Shown here piece after piece: positions 46,901 to 56,700 of a stretch of 64,000 bases of DNA. Position 1 is the stretch's first letter. Every line of letters begins with the position of its first letter. Where the stretch lies: NCBI GenBank assembly GCA_002840125.1, contig PGZF01000004.1:479346-543345 (forward strand), written 5' to 3'. Under the pieces are notes generated by a model. That model made no database searches, was not told the DNA's origin, and saw nothing but the letters and a program-made list of their open reading frames with translations. A program made the translations under genes and the position numbers. This DNA comes from Gammaproteobacteria bacterium HGW-Gammaproteobacteria-15 (GTDB lineage: Bacteria > Pseudomonadota > Gammaproteobacteria > Enterobacterales > Alteromonadaceae).

Positions 46901-47213
46901 CAGTCATTGCGATCAGTGGTGTTGTCGCAGGTATGGTGTGTTGCCTTGGGCCATTACGGGTGTTGATAAAGCGGCTACACATCGTCGGGTGGCGCTGCGT
47001 CACAGTGTAAAGCGCCTGCTGCAAAACGGCCTGATCCAGCGGCTCAGTAATCAGTAGCGCTTTAAAAATATTGTTCAGGCCACTGCTGTGCTCTAGTTGC
47101 TCAATAAACCAGAATCGTTGCTGAGCCGCTGACAATGGCAGCAATGCTCCCAGCTGTTGTTTGGCTTGGGCCAGCTTTTGCAGTTTCTCTGCCCGGGTCA
47201 TTGTCGCCGTCAT
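40902..47213 (-). CDS. NRPS, C-A(unassigned, possibly basic)-T-C-A(Gly)-T
   Basis: This 2103-residue synthetase holds two modules. C1 has HHIVADG (His152 catalytic). A1 (about 465-940) has pocket D-L-E-S-V-G-A-I by eye, with Glu at position 239, which resembles codes reported for lysine or ornithine more than any hydrophobic one; its A8 motif is the unusual RGYRIELEGIRQ. T1 has GGHSL (Ser998). C2 has HHINADG (His1183). A2 (about 1505-1985) reads D-I-L-Q-L-G-M-V, glycine. T2 has GGNSV, with Asn2042 in place of the usual His or Asp before Ser2043. The C-terminal tail is a short acidic helix (DEDELLAMMAEITG), possibly a docking element. A GCAGGA site supports the ATG at 47213, 3 bp after the previous NRPS stop. 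Confidence 0.92.
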   Translation of the reverse strand: MTATMTRAEKLQKLAQAKQQLGALLPLSAAQQRFWFIEQLEHSSGLNNIFKALLITEPLDQAVLQQALYTVTQRHPTMCSRFINTRNGPRQHTIPATTPLIAMTDVTTLAEAKALASADAQRGFALSSELPFRCALYQMPQQQFLLTLCIHHIVADGYALNLLLAELHTLYRQLLGHAVPALALPAIDMQQYLQQQQPAELAQLQQFWQNTLQDCEPQLQLSRKTAALSNDGDYYYFSLPADVSAQISQFCQQQYITPFNLLLAVFNILLHKLSDQRNFIVATPVLNRDQPQLKHFVAAVANTLLLPAAIDSKAAAGQYVQQVRQQFYQCLAHQELGYSQILDLLQPERDINRNPLFQVMFSYNALQDAVAAPDNNWQSCAIQRHYAKLDLTLELTYQHSGFHGYFEYNKALFSEGDISRYAEFYVELVQQVIQQPERPLAQIALTSLAQQQQLLSHAPITGSAEQDILSALVKTVNRIPQQSALTQTNATQQLSYRQLWQLVEHYNALLQQHGLEPGKVVAISCQHRLTAIVAMLSVLAAGGCFVIVDRDINADRKQFLYQDSQACLTMTDQPDAGAIEITLTPELLQQSAVVEIQFTQPAYLVYTSGTTGTPKGVVVSRQALSNHASSMVQHYQLSQCRTSLQSSALSFDLALEEIFPPLIAGCHLLLPAQQQTLTFAELQQLITQYQIEHLSLSTAYWQSWISSLLQALQPLPACIRQIVIGTEQLTGAAVKSWFSLTPPPQAVLFNAYGPSEATISCSLHRVTPQDQSLPEVPIGKAILPNRLYVLNADLMPVPAGVTGQLYIAGDNLALGYHNQPELSASKFIHHPSSGERLYATGDRVYFRDDGNICFAGRNDQQIKLRGYRIELEGIRQKILQYGAIAQCYVMVVEPQQLVAYLVAADNTLQLTGLRQYLQSQLAEYMLPQHLVLLDALPLTNRGKVDQVKLRRPDTSFSSDAEQSSDDVIELALLEIWQQLLPDKPLQMTQNFFSAGGHSLLALSMLARIKDSLHSNISLRQFFQQPTIRALAQLVRQQTGVQPAIPLLRQPEQNLFPLTAGQQQMWVLHQLDGSGAAYNMPMLLQLNGELDTLSLRQVLQQIAQQQGAFHTTYVEDNGTVFQRLHHSTELQFSERDLCTTADTLPQCFAADANIPFDLTTTPAYRFVLYKLAPQRHALGVVMHHINADGSSFQLLLRQLAHGYRQLVQQQPWQAAQPQLQMADLALWQQHTDYQQWQQQQLDYWEQQLKDVPQLLELATDFPRPPQPSFRGARCRFQLTADCVNALKQQAEQRGASLYMLSFAICAQLLHEFSRQDDFVIGIPVSGRDNTQYSELIGLLLNTLPIRLQWQPEMTCSQLIAQAKQQILTGFEHQQLQLPQLLQRLNIARSTSHNPLFQVLFNFNHNAAASHSEQAITEQLSLAMPDSDNHSARFDLSFSLTLQGDNLSGFIEYSEDLFLPASVELMVTRLQQLFCQFAENTARPLATLEQEQQAAFMAQLPKPGNNSAPTFDNLSHWFADTATRSADKPALVTADRQLNYQQLQAEVDTLAAQLYQTGVSAGDLVAVCLPRDSQLVITLLAIFRCQAAYLPLDPEYPQERLQYIVTDAAARTIITTDELHSTLRLQGAPVLLLSQLQQTSAQLLPHLPGQPQQLAYCIYTSGSTGLPKGVEISQHSMLNFLHAMADKPGITANDKLLAVTPVSFDISVLELFLPLLHGACLVLLPHQQNRDGSSIARHLREHQISIMQATPAGWRLLLESGWTGQANLTMLTGGEALPKVLAQRLLDKGRQLWNMYGPTEATVWVSCQQITADDLNLISTGLAISNNRLYVMNANAELATIGSKGELYIAGDNLALGYRGKAELTAERFTTKQWHNGKQERLYRTGDLVKQLADGRLLYLQRLDEQVKLHGYRIELTEIEAIAERYADVTACAVVLSQARNGEPLLVAFFTASRQLDTNGLAAYASTWLPSYMVPTLWQQLDALPTTPSGKVDKKLLRQRELTEQLPQQALATSTEQQLATLWQKLLGIDVSSRNSNFFRLGGNSVLAMKLLALIRRQFGEHLPLALGDLFAHQRLDQLANRLDELQLQAVDEDELLAMMAEITG

Positions 47214-47216
47214 GAT

Positions 47217-50200
47217 TCAGTCCTGCTCTGCCAACACGGCGAGCATAGCGTCCAGCTCTTCGTCAGATAAGCTCTCTAACTCCTCAGCGTTCGAACTTGT
47301 CGTCGGCAATGGGCTAACCAGTTCAACAGTGGTGGTGATGGGCTGTTGTTCTATTAACACCGCCAAGGCTGCGATAGTGGGCCTGTGGAAGAAGTCCAGT
47401 AAACTTAGTCGTACACCAAATTGCTGATGAATGTCAGCGATAACCTTCACTGCAACCAGAGAATGGCCGCCTAAGCTGAAGAAGTTCTGCTGCACGGTGA
47501 TATTGGTTTTACCCAATACCTGACTCCAGATCTGCTGCAGACGACACTCAGTATCTGTCACTGGCAACTGTGCCTCACTAGCAGGTAGCTCGGTGCTGCG
47601 TTGGTTCAGCAAGGCTGTTTTATCGACTTTCCCCACTGTTGTTAAAGGAAGCTGTGGTAACAAGCTGATACTGGCGGGTTGCTGGAAAGGCTGTAAGGTC
47701 TGCTGGCAATAGCGCATTAGTTCTGCACTACTGATATTGCCGTCAGTACTGGCAAAAGCAAACAGGGTCTTACCCAGTTGCGGATCATCATCAACAACGA
47801 CGGCAGCCTGCTGAACTTGCGGATGCTGACGCAGGATCTCTTCTATTTCCAGTATTTCAACCCGAAAGCCGCGGATTTTAATCTGGCTGTCACGTCTGCC
47901 GACAAAGCACAGTAAACCGTCCTGGCTGTAACGTACTAAGTCACCTGTACGATATAAGCGCTCAGTGCGTTTAAAGTCACCCTCACCCAATGTCAGTTCA
48001 ATAAAACTGTCTGCCGTTGGCGCGTCAAGCCCCAGATATTCTGTCGCCAGCCCCAGGCCTGCCAGATACAGCTCGCCGGTGGCACCATAGGGTAGTAACT
48101 GCTGATGTTGATCCAGAATATAACCACGGCTGTTACTGATGGCATAGCCAAGTGGCACCGAGGTTAAGTGCTGCCACTGTGACAGCGTGTCGGCGCGCAT
48201 CGGGTAGCAATAGGAAAACGTGGTATTTTCGGTTGGGCCGTAGCCATTGATAAGCGTTAAGTGCGGGTAGTGCTGCAGCACAGTACGTACTTTTTCCATC
48301 GATAACACATCGCCGCCTGCTAGTAGCGTATGCAGGTTATGCAATGGTCGCCCTGTAAAGTAATCAGCAAATGCATGGAATAAACCGGCTGTCAGCCAGA
48401 GGATACTGATGCGATGTTGCTCCAGAGTGTGCTCCAGCGCGTCCAGTGTTAGCTTGGTTTGGGCAGGAACAATCAGGCTGGCACCATTTAATAAGGCGCC
48501 CCATATTTCCAGGACTGAAGCATCAAAATAGACTGAAGAGTGTTGTAACAGGCGATCTTGTTCGGTGATTGTCAGGAACTGATTATTTTTAACCAACCGA
48601 ATAACAGCCTGCTGCGGCACGCACACACCTTTTGGCCGGCCGGTGGTGCCAGAGGTGTAAAGTACATACGCCTGTTGCAGTGCGCAGGAATGGTTAAAGC
48701 AGGCTATTACCTGTGCTGTTGGTGCGGGTAACGGCAGTACGCGGATGCTGGCAGGGCAGTGCGCTAATAATGGTTGCTGTGCCAGAATTATCGGCCGGCT
48801 TTGCAATTGCAAGTCGTTGTACATTGCGCTAAGACGGTGCTCACCTGCCGTCAAATCCAGCGGCATGTAACTGGCACCCAGGCGCAAACACGCCAGCATA
48901 GCGGCATACAATTCCATGCCGGCGGGCAAGGCCAGACCGACAATCTGCCCCTGCTCAACATTATGCTGTTGTAAGTAAGTCGCCAGTTGCAGTGAGCGTT
49001 GCTGTAATTGCAGATACGTTATATCGCCTGCTGCCGGGCAAACTACGGCAACACGATCTGAATGCAGTAAGACTTGTTGATCAAATAATGCAGGTATTGA
49101 AGCGTCCGGCAGTGGCTGGGCAGTATTGTTTAGCGCAAATAACTGCTCCTGCATCGACTCAGGGCTTACGGCACTGAGCTGATTGATTGGCTGCTCCGGC
49201 TGCTTGGTCAGATTGTCCAGCAGTTGCAGGTAGGTATCAATCATATCCAGAATGGTTTTACGGTTAAACAGTTCAGTGCTGTATTCCCAAGTGACTACGG
49301 CATAGGCAGGGCGGGTGCTTACTTTACCAACCCGCTGCTCTGCCTGTGGTGCAACAATGATGTTTAGATCAAGCTTGGCTGATTTATTAGTTTTTACCTG
49401 CGCCGTGACTTCCAGTCCGCCGAAGTTAAGATCAGGCACTTCTGCATCATGAAAGCTGAACATAGTTTGAAATAATGGGTTTGCATGCCCGGTGCGGCTG
49501 GGGCAGAGCTTTTTCACCAACTGCTCAAAGGGCATATCCTGATGTGAGTAGCCCCCAAGGCAGGTGGTTTTAACTCTGTCGAGTAACTGCAAAAAGTTAG
49601 GGTTGCCGCTCAGATCGGTGCGCAGCACTATGCTGTTAACCATCATGCCGATAATGGGTTGCAGCTCTGGCAAACTGCGTGATGCCGCGCCAGCGCCGAC
49701 GCAAATATCCGTTTGCTGAGAGTAGCGGGACAGCATCACGTAATAAGCTGCCAGCATCGTCATATACAAGGTGTAACCTTGTTGCTTACTGAATTGACGT
49801 AACTGGCTGTACAACGTGTCTGGCAGATGAAACATTTCTGAATCACCGCGGAAGCTTGGTACAGCAGGGCGGGCATAATCATAAGGTAGCGCCAATTGGG
49901 TTGGGCAATCGGCCAGCTGCGTTAACCAGTATTGCTCCATCTGGCTAAAATAAGGTCCCGTTAAGACTTCCCGTTGCCACAAACAAAAATCGGCATAGCT
50001 TATGTGTAGCGCCGGTAAGGCATGGGCAGTGCCGGCCAGTTTGGCCTGATAAATACTTTGCAGTTCTTTTAAAAATAAACCCACTGACCAACCATCGTGT
50101 ACCAAATGATGCTCAACCTGGATAAGTTGATAGTGGTCGGTGTCCAGTTGCAGCAATTTCCACCTAATCAGTGGCAACTGACTGACGTCAAAAGCAGTTT

Positions 50201-53200
50201 GGCTAAGTTCATCAAGTAAGCTTTGTGCATAGGTTTTTTTATCCTGGGCATTTAAATGCATCAAGGATTCCAGCTGTAACTCGACGTCGAAAGGCTTGCC
50301 AGTCCGTTGAAAAGGGATGCCGTCTTGCTGATGGAAACTGGTGTGCCACAAATGCTGTCTGGCAACGATTTCCGTTAAGCTCTGTGCCAGAATTTCGGGC
50401 TGTAAAGGACCTTTTAACCAGAAAGTTAACTGAAAATTATAGGCTGTATTTCCTGGCTGCAGTTGCTGTAAAAACCACACCCGTTCCTGTTGAAATGACA
50501 GCGGGATATCACGCTGTGGTGGGTAGGGTTTGATTGCCGGCAAGGTAAACGCCTGCTGCTCCTGAGCTTGTTTTTGTTGTAATAAAGCTGCCAGTTTAGC
50601 CAATTCCGGCTGCTGAAATACTTCTGTAAAACTCAGGTTCAGTTGTAGGTTTTTTCTTACTTCAGCAATCAGCTTTGTTACCAGAATGGAATGTCCGCCA
50701 AGACGGAAGAAGTGGCTTTCTGTCGTCAGTGGCTGATCACCCAGCAGTTTTAACCAGATTTGTCCCAGTAACTCCTGATAAGGATCAGAGAAACAGCTAA
50801 CCTGCGTCAGTTCGAACTGAGGAATGGGTAAGTGTTTGCGATCATACTTTCCTGTCAGAGTTTTCGGCAGTTGATTCAGTTGTACTGACGCTGACGGCAG
50901 CATGTAGTCGGGCAATACTGCTGCCAGAAACTGTCTGATCTGCAGATGTGATAATGGTACGGCTGCGACATAGTATGCTGCCAGCTGCCGGGCGTTGTCT
51001 TCATTGGTAAAGCTTGCTACCACACATTCACTGATGTCTGGGTGGGTAGATAGCAACTGCTCAATCTCACCCAATTCGACTCGATAGCCGCGGATCTTCA
51101 CTTGAAAATCTTTACGTCCCAGATAAAACAGCTGATCGTCCTGATAGTAACCCAAATCGCCGCTGAGGTAGGCTTTGCCCGCTTGCGGCAACTGGACGAA
51201 TTTTTCTGCTGTCAACGCTATCTGATTCAGATAGCCAAGCGCTAATCCCGGGCCACTTATTGCTATTTCACCAATACAACCTGGGCTAAGTAATTGCAAA
51301 TGTTCATTGACGATATACAAGGCGCTGTTATCAATAGCCCGGCCGATAGGTAAGGCGGTATTGTTTATCCGGTAATGACTTAATTCGGTACGGCTGGTAA
51401 TCACGGTGGTTTCAGTGGGGCCGTAAGTGTTGTACAACGCCGGATTTAGCTGATACTGCAGACAATATTGTTGCCACTTTTTGAGGACGCCGGGTAATGC
51501 TTCTTCACCGCCGATAATAACGCTTCTGATCTGTGGGCTTAGTTTCACCTGCTCTTCTTCGAGCATGGTCGCTAAATGCATCCAGTAGGCGGTAGGCAGG
51601 TTCAGTATGGAGATCTGCTGTTGCTGTAAAAATTGGTTAAAACTGGCCGCCGAGCCAAGCACGTTATCATCTCTTATCACCAGACTGGCCTGACTGAATA
51701 ATGTAGGATAAATTTCTTCAATAGCCGTATCAAAGCTAACCGAGGCAAACTGCAGCGCATGATCGCCAGGCTGTAAATGGTAATACTGCGCCGCAGATAA
51801 GGCGTAGTGACATAAAGCACCGCGTGATACTGCAACACCTTTGGGTGTGCCGGTAGACCCGGAGGTATAGATCACATAGGCTTCAAGTTGATTGTCAAAA
51901 ATATGCTCTGAGCTGGGGGCCGCGCTTAGTGGCCCATCTAGCAGAGAATCTGTTGACCAAACCGGGATTTGATCTGCCTCGGTGCTGCTTTCACTGATAA
52001 TTAATACCACAGCGGCATCTTGTAAAATAAATTGTTGCCGCTCCAGTGGCATGGCGGGATCAATGGGTACGTAGCTGGCGCCAGCTTGTAAGCAAGCCAG
52101 GCTGGCAATAATAAACTCGGCTGAGCGGGTTAACCGTAACGCTACACGTTGTCCCGGGCCAATATTCTGAGCCTGTAATTTTTTTCGCAGTGTTTCGACA
52201 TGTCGGGCCAACTGCAAATAGCTAAACTGCCGTTTGCCATCGACAAGCGCCAACTGCTCTGCGGCGGTTGTTAATTGGTGTAGCTGTGATGACAAATGTT
52301 GCTGGATTAACTCTGGCTTGCGTGGGCCTTTGGCAATCCGCTCCAGCTGTTCGCGCCGTGCGTCCGTGAGTAAATTCAGTTCCGACAACGGTGTTGTTGC
52401 CTGTGTCATACACAGCAACATTAACTCGTGGTAATAATTCAGTAATAGCTGCACCTCAGTGTGATCATAATGCAGGTTGTCGTAGCTGGCCCAGATGCTG
52501 ATGGTGTCTTTGACACTGACATACAGCGTTAAAGGATAGTGGCTCTGTTCAACACCTTGCTGTTGTTGCATAACCACAGAGCGATTGTTATCACCGGTGA
52601 TTATTTTTTTCGGATAGTTCTGAAATATAAACAAGGTAGAAAACAAAGGTTCAGTAACCGCAATGTTGATACTTGCTTTGATTTGCTCAAGTGAAACAAA
52701 TGCATGCTCCCGGCCTTCTGCCAATTGCTGTTGCAGCTGCTGTAACCAGTTAATAAAACTTAATCCGGGTAACGATTTAATCGCAGTTGGCACTGCATTG
52801 CTAAAGAATCCCGCAGTACGCTCGATACTGTCAATTTCTGCTGGCCGGCCTGACACTACTGCGCCAATAATGCTATGTGTCTGGTTACTCGCAAGGTTGT
52901 TCAGATAGCCAAACACACCTAACATAAAAGCGTTTAACGTCATGCCATTTTGGCGGCAGAACAGCTGTATTTTTTGGCTATTTTCAACATTAATCTGCTG
53001 ACGCAATACCGTTTGTTCATGGTTACTGCTGTAGCTTTGGCTAGCTTGCTGTTTTAAATGTAATGGCGGTGTCGGATCACAGTCTTGTAACTGCTGTTGC
53101 CAGTATTGCAAAGAGGCGGCATGATCGCGTGCCAGCAGCCATTTTACGTATTCTTTGTAGTCACCGGCTGGTGGCAGAACCAGCGGGTCTGCAGTTAATA

Positions 53201-53702
53201 GCTGATGTAGAATCGCTTCAACCTCATTGCTGATCAGCGCCATCGACCAGCCATCAAGTTGCAGATGAGTAAAACTGAAGATTAGTTCAGCGCTGCCATC
53301 TGGCAGTTTAAAATAATCTATTTGCAACGGCGGTTGCTGGTCGAATTGGAGTTCATATTGCCGGGCACGCAATGACAACTCTTTAATACATTGACGGCAA
53401 TCGTTGTAATTCAGATGACTAAGATCGTGCTCTTGCCAGTGCAGAGGTGCATGCTTGAGAACGATCTGAAACGGCTGGGATTTGTCCTGCCAGCTGTATA
53501 TTGACCGTAACACCGGGTGACGATTGACGACATGTTGCCATGCTTGTTTTAGATTGGCTAAACACAAGGTTTTATCGACAGTAAATTTCAGCTGTTCGCG
53601 GTAACTCAGGTCACCTTTGTTCGCATTTAGCAAATAAAACAGCAATCCTGACTGGGTCGGTGACAAAGGATAAATAGCCGCGATGTTTTCTGTAGACTTC
53701 AT
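47217..53702 (-). CDS. NRPS, C-A(unassigned, possibly Orn-like)-T-C-A(Val)-T
   Basis: This 2161-residue synthetase holds two modules. C1 begins YPLSPTQSGLLFYLL, a start pattern more usual in condensation domains that follow an epimerisation step, and its active site is THLQLDG (catalytic His146 kept, the first His replaced by Thr145). A1 (about 460-960) has pocket D-T-E-N-I-G-T-V by eye; Asp, Glu239, Asn278 and Gly301 match the known ornithine code DMENLGLI, so a basic residue is suggested at low confidence. T1 is GGHSI (Ser1005). C2 has HHLVHDG (His1199). A2 (about 1515-2010) reads D-A-L-W-L-G-G-T, the valine/isoleucine code. T2 is GGHSL (Ser2081). The protein ends in LSDEELDAMLAVLAEQD, a likely docking tail. 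Confidence 0.92.
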   Translation of the reverse strand: MKSTENIAAIYPLSPTQSGLLFYLLNANKGDLSYREQLKFTVDKTLCLANLKQAWQHVVNRHPVLRSIYSWQDKSQPFQIVLKHAPLHWQEHDLSHLNYNDCRQCIKELSLRARQYELQFDQQPPLQIDYFKLPDGSAELIFSFTHLQLDGWSMALISNEVEAILHQLLTADPLVLPPAGDYKEYVKWLLARDHAASLQYWQQQLQDCDPTPPLHLKQQASQSYSSNHEQTVLRQQINVENSQKIQLFCRQNGMTLNAFMLGVFGYLNNLASNQTHSIIGAVVSGRPAEIDSIERTAGFFSNAVPTAIKSLPGLSFINWLQQLQQQLAEGREHAFVSLEQIKASINIAVTEPLFSTLFIFQNYPKKIITGDNNRSVVMQQQQGVEQSHYPLTLYVSVKDTISIWASYDNLHYDHTEVQLLLNYYHELMLLCMTQATTPLSELNLLTDARREQLERIAKGPRKPELIQQHLSSQLHQLTTAAEQLALVDGKRQFSYLQLARHVETLRKKLQAQNIGPGQRVALRLTRSAEFIIASLACLQAGASYVPIDPAMPLERQQFILQDAAVVLIISESSTEADQIPVWSTDSLLDGPLSAAPSSEHIFDNQLEAYVIYTSGSTGTPKGVAVSRGALCHYALSAAQYYHLQPGDHALQFASVSFDTAIEEIYPTLFSQASLVIRDDNVLGSAASFNQFLQQQQISILNLPTAYWMHLATMLEEEQVKLSPQIRSVIIGGEEALPGVLKKWQQYCLQYQLNPALYNTYGPTETTVITSRTELSHYRINNTALPIGRAIDNSALYIVNEHLQLLSPGCIGEIAISGPGLALGYLNQIALTAEKFVQLPQAGKAYLSGDLGYYQDDQLFYLGRKDFQVKIRGYRVELGEIEQLLSTHPDISECVVASFTNEDNARQLAAYYVAAVPLSHLQIRQFLAAVLPDYMLPSASVQLNQLPKTLTGKYDRKHLPIPQFELTQVSCFSDPYQELLGQIWLKLLGDQPLTTESHFFRLGGHSILVTKLIAEVRKNLQLNLSFTEVFQQPELAKLAALLQQKQAQEQQAFTLPAIKPYPPQRDIPLSFQQERVWFLQQLQPGNTAYNFQLTFWLKGPLQPEILAQSLTEIVARQHLWHTSFHQQDGIPFQRTGKPFDVELQLESLMHLNAQDKKTYAQSLLDELSQTAFDVSQLPLIRWKLLQLDTDHYQLIQVEHHLVHDGWSVGLFLKELQSIYQAKLAGTAHALPALHISYADFCLWQREVLTGPYFSQMEQYWLTQLADCPTQLALPYDYARPAVPSFRGDSEMFHLPDTLYSQLRQFSKQQGYTLYMTMLAAYYVMLSRYSQQTDICVGAGAASRSLPELQPIIGMMVNSIVLRTDLSGNPNFLQLLDRVKTTCLGGYSHQDMPFEQLVKKLCPSRTGHANPLFQTMFSFHDAEVPDLNFGGLEVTAQVKTNKSAKLDLNIIVAPQAEQRVGKVSTRPAYAVVTWEYSTELFNRKTILDMIDTYLQLLDNLTKQPEQPINQLSAVSPESMQEQLFALNNTAQPLPDASIPALFDQQVLLHSDRVAVVCPAAGDITYLQLQQRSLQLATYLQQHNVEQGQIVGLALPAGMELYAAMLACLRLGASYMPLDLTAGEHRLSAMYNDLQLQSRPIILAQQPLLAHCPASIRVLPLPAPTAQVIACFNHSCALQQAYVLYTSGTTGRPKGVCVPQQAVIRLVKNNQFLTITEQDRLLQHSSVYFDASVLEIWGALLNGASLIVPAQTKLTLDALEHTLEQHRISILWLTAGLFHAFADYFTGRPLHNLHTLLAGGDVLSMEKVRTVLQHYPHLTLINGYGPTENTTFSYCYPMRADTLSQWQHLTSVPLGYAISNSRGYILDQHQQLLPYGATGELYLAGLGLATEYLGLDAPTADSFIELTLGEGDFKRTERLYRTGDLVRYSQDGLLCFVGRRDSQIKIRGFRVEILEIEEILRQHPQVQQAAVVVDDDPQLGKTLFAFASTDGNISSAELMRYCQQTLQPFQQPASISLLPQLPLTTVGKVDKTALLNQRSTELPASEAQLPVTDTECRLQQIWSQVLGKTNITVQQNFFSLGGHSLVAVKVIADIHQQFGVRLSLLDFFHRPTIAALAVLIEQQPITTTVELVSPLPTTSSNAEELESLSDEELDAMLAVLAEQD

Positions 53703-53736
53703 GTCATTGGTCCTGGTTATTATTTTTATTCTTATA

Positions 53737-56700
53737 TCAACGGGCTGAAAACTCTTTTAATATGGCTGTCAGGTCGTTGTTGTCGCCATCTCCTGTCAGC
53801 AACATGTCGATACCGTCGACTTGTATCTCAGTGACGTTTTCAGTCAAAGGTGTAAGGAGTTGGGGTAAGTGAGTCGTCAGATCTTCAATAGTCTGATGGC
53901 TAAATAACAGTTTGTTATTCATGTCATAGCCTTGCTCACGCAAGAAACGCACAATTTTGACTGCGGAAATAGAATCTCCTCCAAGGGCAAAAAAATTGTC
54001 CGTAATACCAATATCGGTTTGGCCGGTAAGTTTGCGCCACAGCTCAACCAACTGACATTGCAGGTCAGTTTTAGGTGCTACATGACTATGACGGTGTTGG
54101 TTCAACGCTAATGCTGCCAGGGTTTTTCGATCAATTTTTCCGCTTGGCGTCAATGGCAATTGCGGCAAAATGACCAAGCGCTCAGGCAGCATATAAGCTG
54201 GTAGTTGCTGCCTGAGCTGCAACAGTAATTGCAGTTCGTTATCCTGAGTATCGGGCTGTTTTGAGCAATAATAGCTAACCAGTGTGGAACCCGCGCTGTG
54301 TTTATGTAGCACTGTTGCAACTTGTTTAATATTCGGCAGCGTCAGCATTACAGCGTCAATTTCTGTCAGCTCTATTCTAAAACCACGTAGTTTGATTTGC
54401 TCATCAGTACGGCCGAGGCATTGCAACTGGCCATCAGAAGTAAGGCGGCCTAAATCGCCGGTCAGATATACCCGTTTTTCACCATCAGCCGTTTTAATAC
54501 TGATAAAACGGCTGAGGGTTAATTCGGGTTGACCGTAGTAGCCTGAACTGACGCCATCTCCTGCAATCGCAATCTCGCCGGTTTGGCCAAATGCACATAG
54601 TTGGTGGCTCGGCGTCAATACATAGATCTCAGTGTTAGCGATCGGTCGGCCGATAGTGATCTTGTTTTGTGTCATGTTATTTACTGCAGCCATGCTAGAC
54701 CATACGGTGGTTTCGGTTGGCCCATACATATTCCACAGAGCGGCTGTTTTTTGTGTCAGTTGGTTAGCCAATTGTGCTGGCAATATTTCACCGCCACTTA
54801 GCGCTTTCAAGCCTGGCTGACCTTTCCAGCCAGCATCAAGCACACTTTGCCAGCCAGCAGGTGTGGCTTGCATCAGACTGATATCCCCTTGTTCCAACCG
54901 TTGGCACAAACTAAAGCCGTCTCTTTGTTCCTGGGCTGCAATTACCAGGCAAGCGCCGCTAATCAGTGGTAAAAAGAGCTCCAGAACTGAGATATCAAAC
55001 GAGATTGGAGTTACTGCAAGCAGTTTATCCTGGCTGGTAATGCCTGGCTGTTTTTGCATCGACAGTAGAAAATTTACGACATTGCAGTGTTGTATCGCTA
55101 TGCCTTTCGGCTGACCAGTAGAGCCTGAGGTAAAAATCAGATAAGCCGTTGCTGCTGCGCCTAAATGGGTGGCTGCTGGTCTTGACGTTTGTGCACGCTG
55201 TAATAAAGTTTCAGGCGAAAAGCTATGTTTGGCGCCTAATTCTGTTGCTGATTCGATAGTGTCACTAATTAACAACGTGCAATTAGCCCGCTGATAAATA
55301 TATTTTAACCGCTGCAGTGGGTACGCTGGATCAAGGGGGACATAGGCTGCTTCAAGTTTCATCAACGCCAGCATAGTACAGACCATCAACGCGGAGCGTT
55401 CAAGCATAATGCCGACGTGATCACCTGATTTCACTCCGTGATGAGCTAGTGATATTGCTATACGTTCGCTGTACAGTTCCAATTGACGATAAGTCAGGCA
55501 CTGCTCTGCTTCTATAGCAATACTGTCAGGCGTCGCTTCAGCTTGTTGCGTAATAAGTTGATCTAAACGCAGACTTTTCGGATAGTCGAAATTTGTCGCG
55601 TTATACTGCTTTAGCCGGGCAAAGTCCCGCTCTGTAACAAGGCTGATCTGAGCCAGGTCAGTTGCTGGTGCCAAAATAAAAGTATGCAGAAACTGGCAGA
55701 ATGCCTGAGCCAGTTGTTCGATGCTACTGGGCAAAAATAAATCTGTTTTGTAGTCAAAATTAAATGCAATATGCTGTTTGCTGACACTGGCGTGAACCGT
55801 CAGATCATACTTGGTTGTATTTCTGCTAATTGCTAGTGCGGTTGCGCTGTCTTGCTTGTTATCCGTATTCTGTTGCCCCTGCATATGCATGGAAAATAAT
55901 ATTTGAAACAAGGGGCTATACAGTGGGCTGCGTTCAGGTTTTAGTTTCTCCAACAGGGTTTCAAACGGCACAGACTGCCAGTCTAGTAAGTTCAGGCTGA
56001 GCTGACGAGCTTGTTTCATCACGTCTAGTCCCGTCATGCCGGCAGTAAACTGGCTGCGCAATACGGACAGGTTAAGGAAACAGCCAACCACCTGTTTAAA
56101 CTTGTCTTGAGGCCGCAAAATACTTGGTGTGCCGAGTACTATGTCATCACTACGAGTCCAGATGCTGAGAAAAGCAGACAGTGCACCCTGAAATAGCATA
56201 AAAGGTGTCAATTGTTGTTGTTGGCATAATGCAAAAGCGGCTGCTGCTAAATCTGGCTCCAGGTCGATTTTATATTGAGCTGCGGCATTACTGGTCAGTG
56301 GGCTGTAGGGAAAATCCAGTGGCAGACTGTGCAGCGCAGGAGCGTCGGTAAGTAATTGCACATAGGCAGCCAGGTGTTGCTTAAATGCATAGGAACGTAA
56401 ATACGCCTGTTGCCAGTATACATAGTCAGCATATTGCACCGGCGCTGCGCTCTGCAGTACGTTGTTTTCGGTCAATAACTCTTCAAGTAATTGGGTTACT
56501 GAGCTTTCATCTACGGCAATGTGGTGAATATTAAGGTAAATAACGGCATGCTGTTGCGGCAAACGGAATAGGATCGCCCGCAATGGCAGATCTTCGGCCA
56601 GATTGAATGTTTGTTGATTATCCAGCGCTATTCTGGCTTGAGCCTGAGCGATGGCGTTTTGGTAAGGCAGATATGTCAGATCTTCAACACTGAGCTGCAA

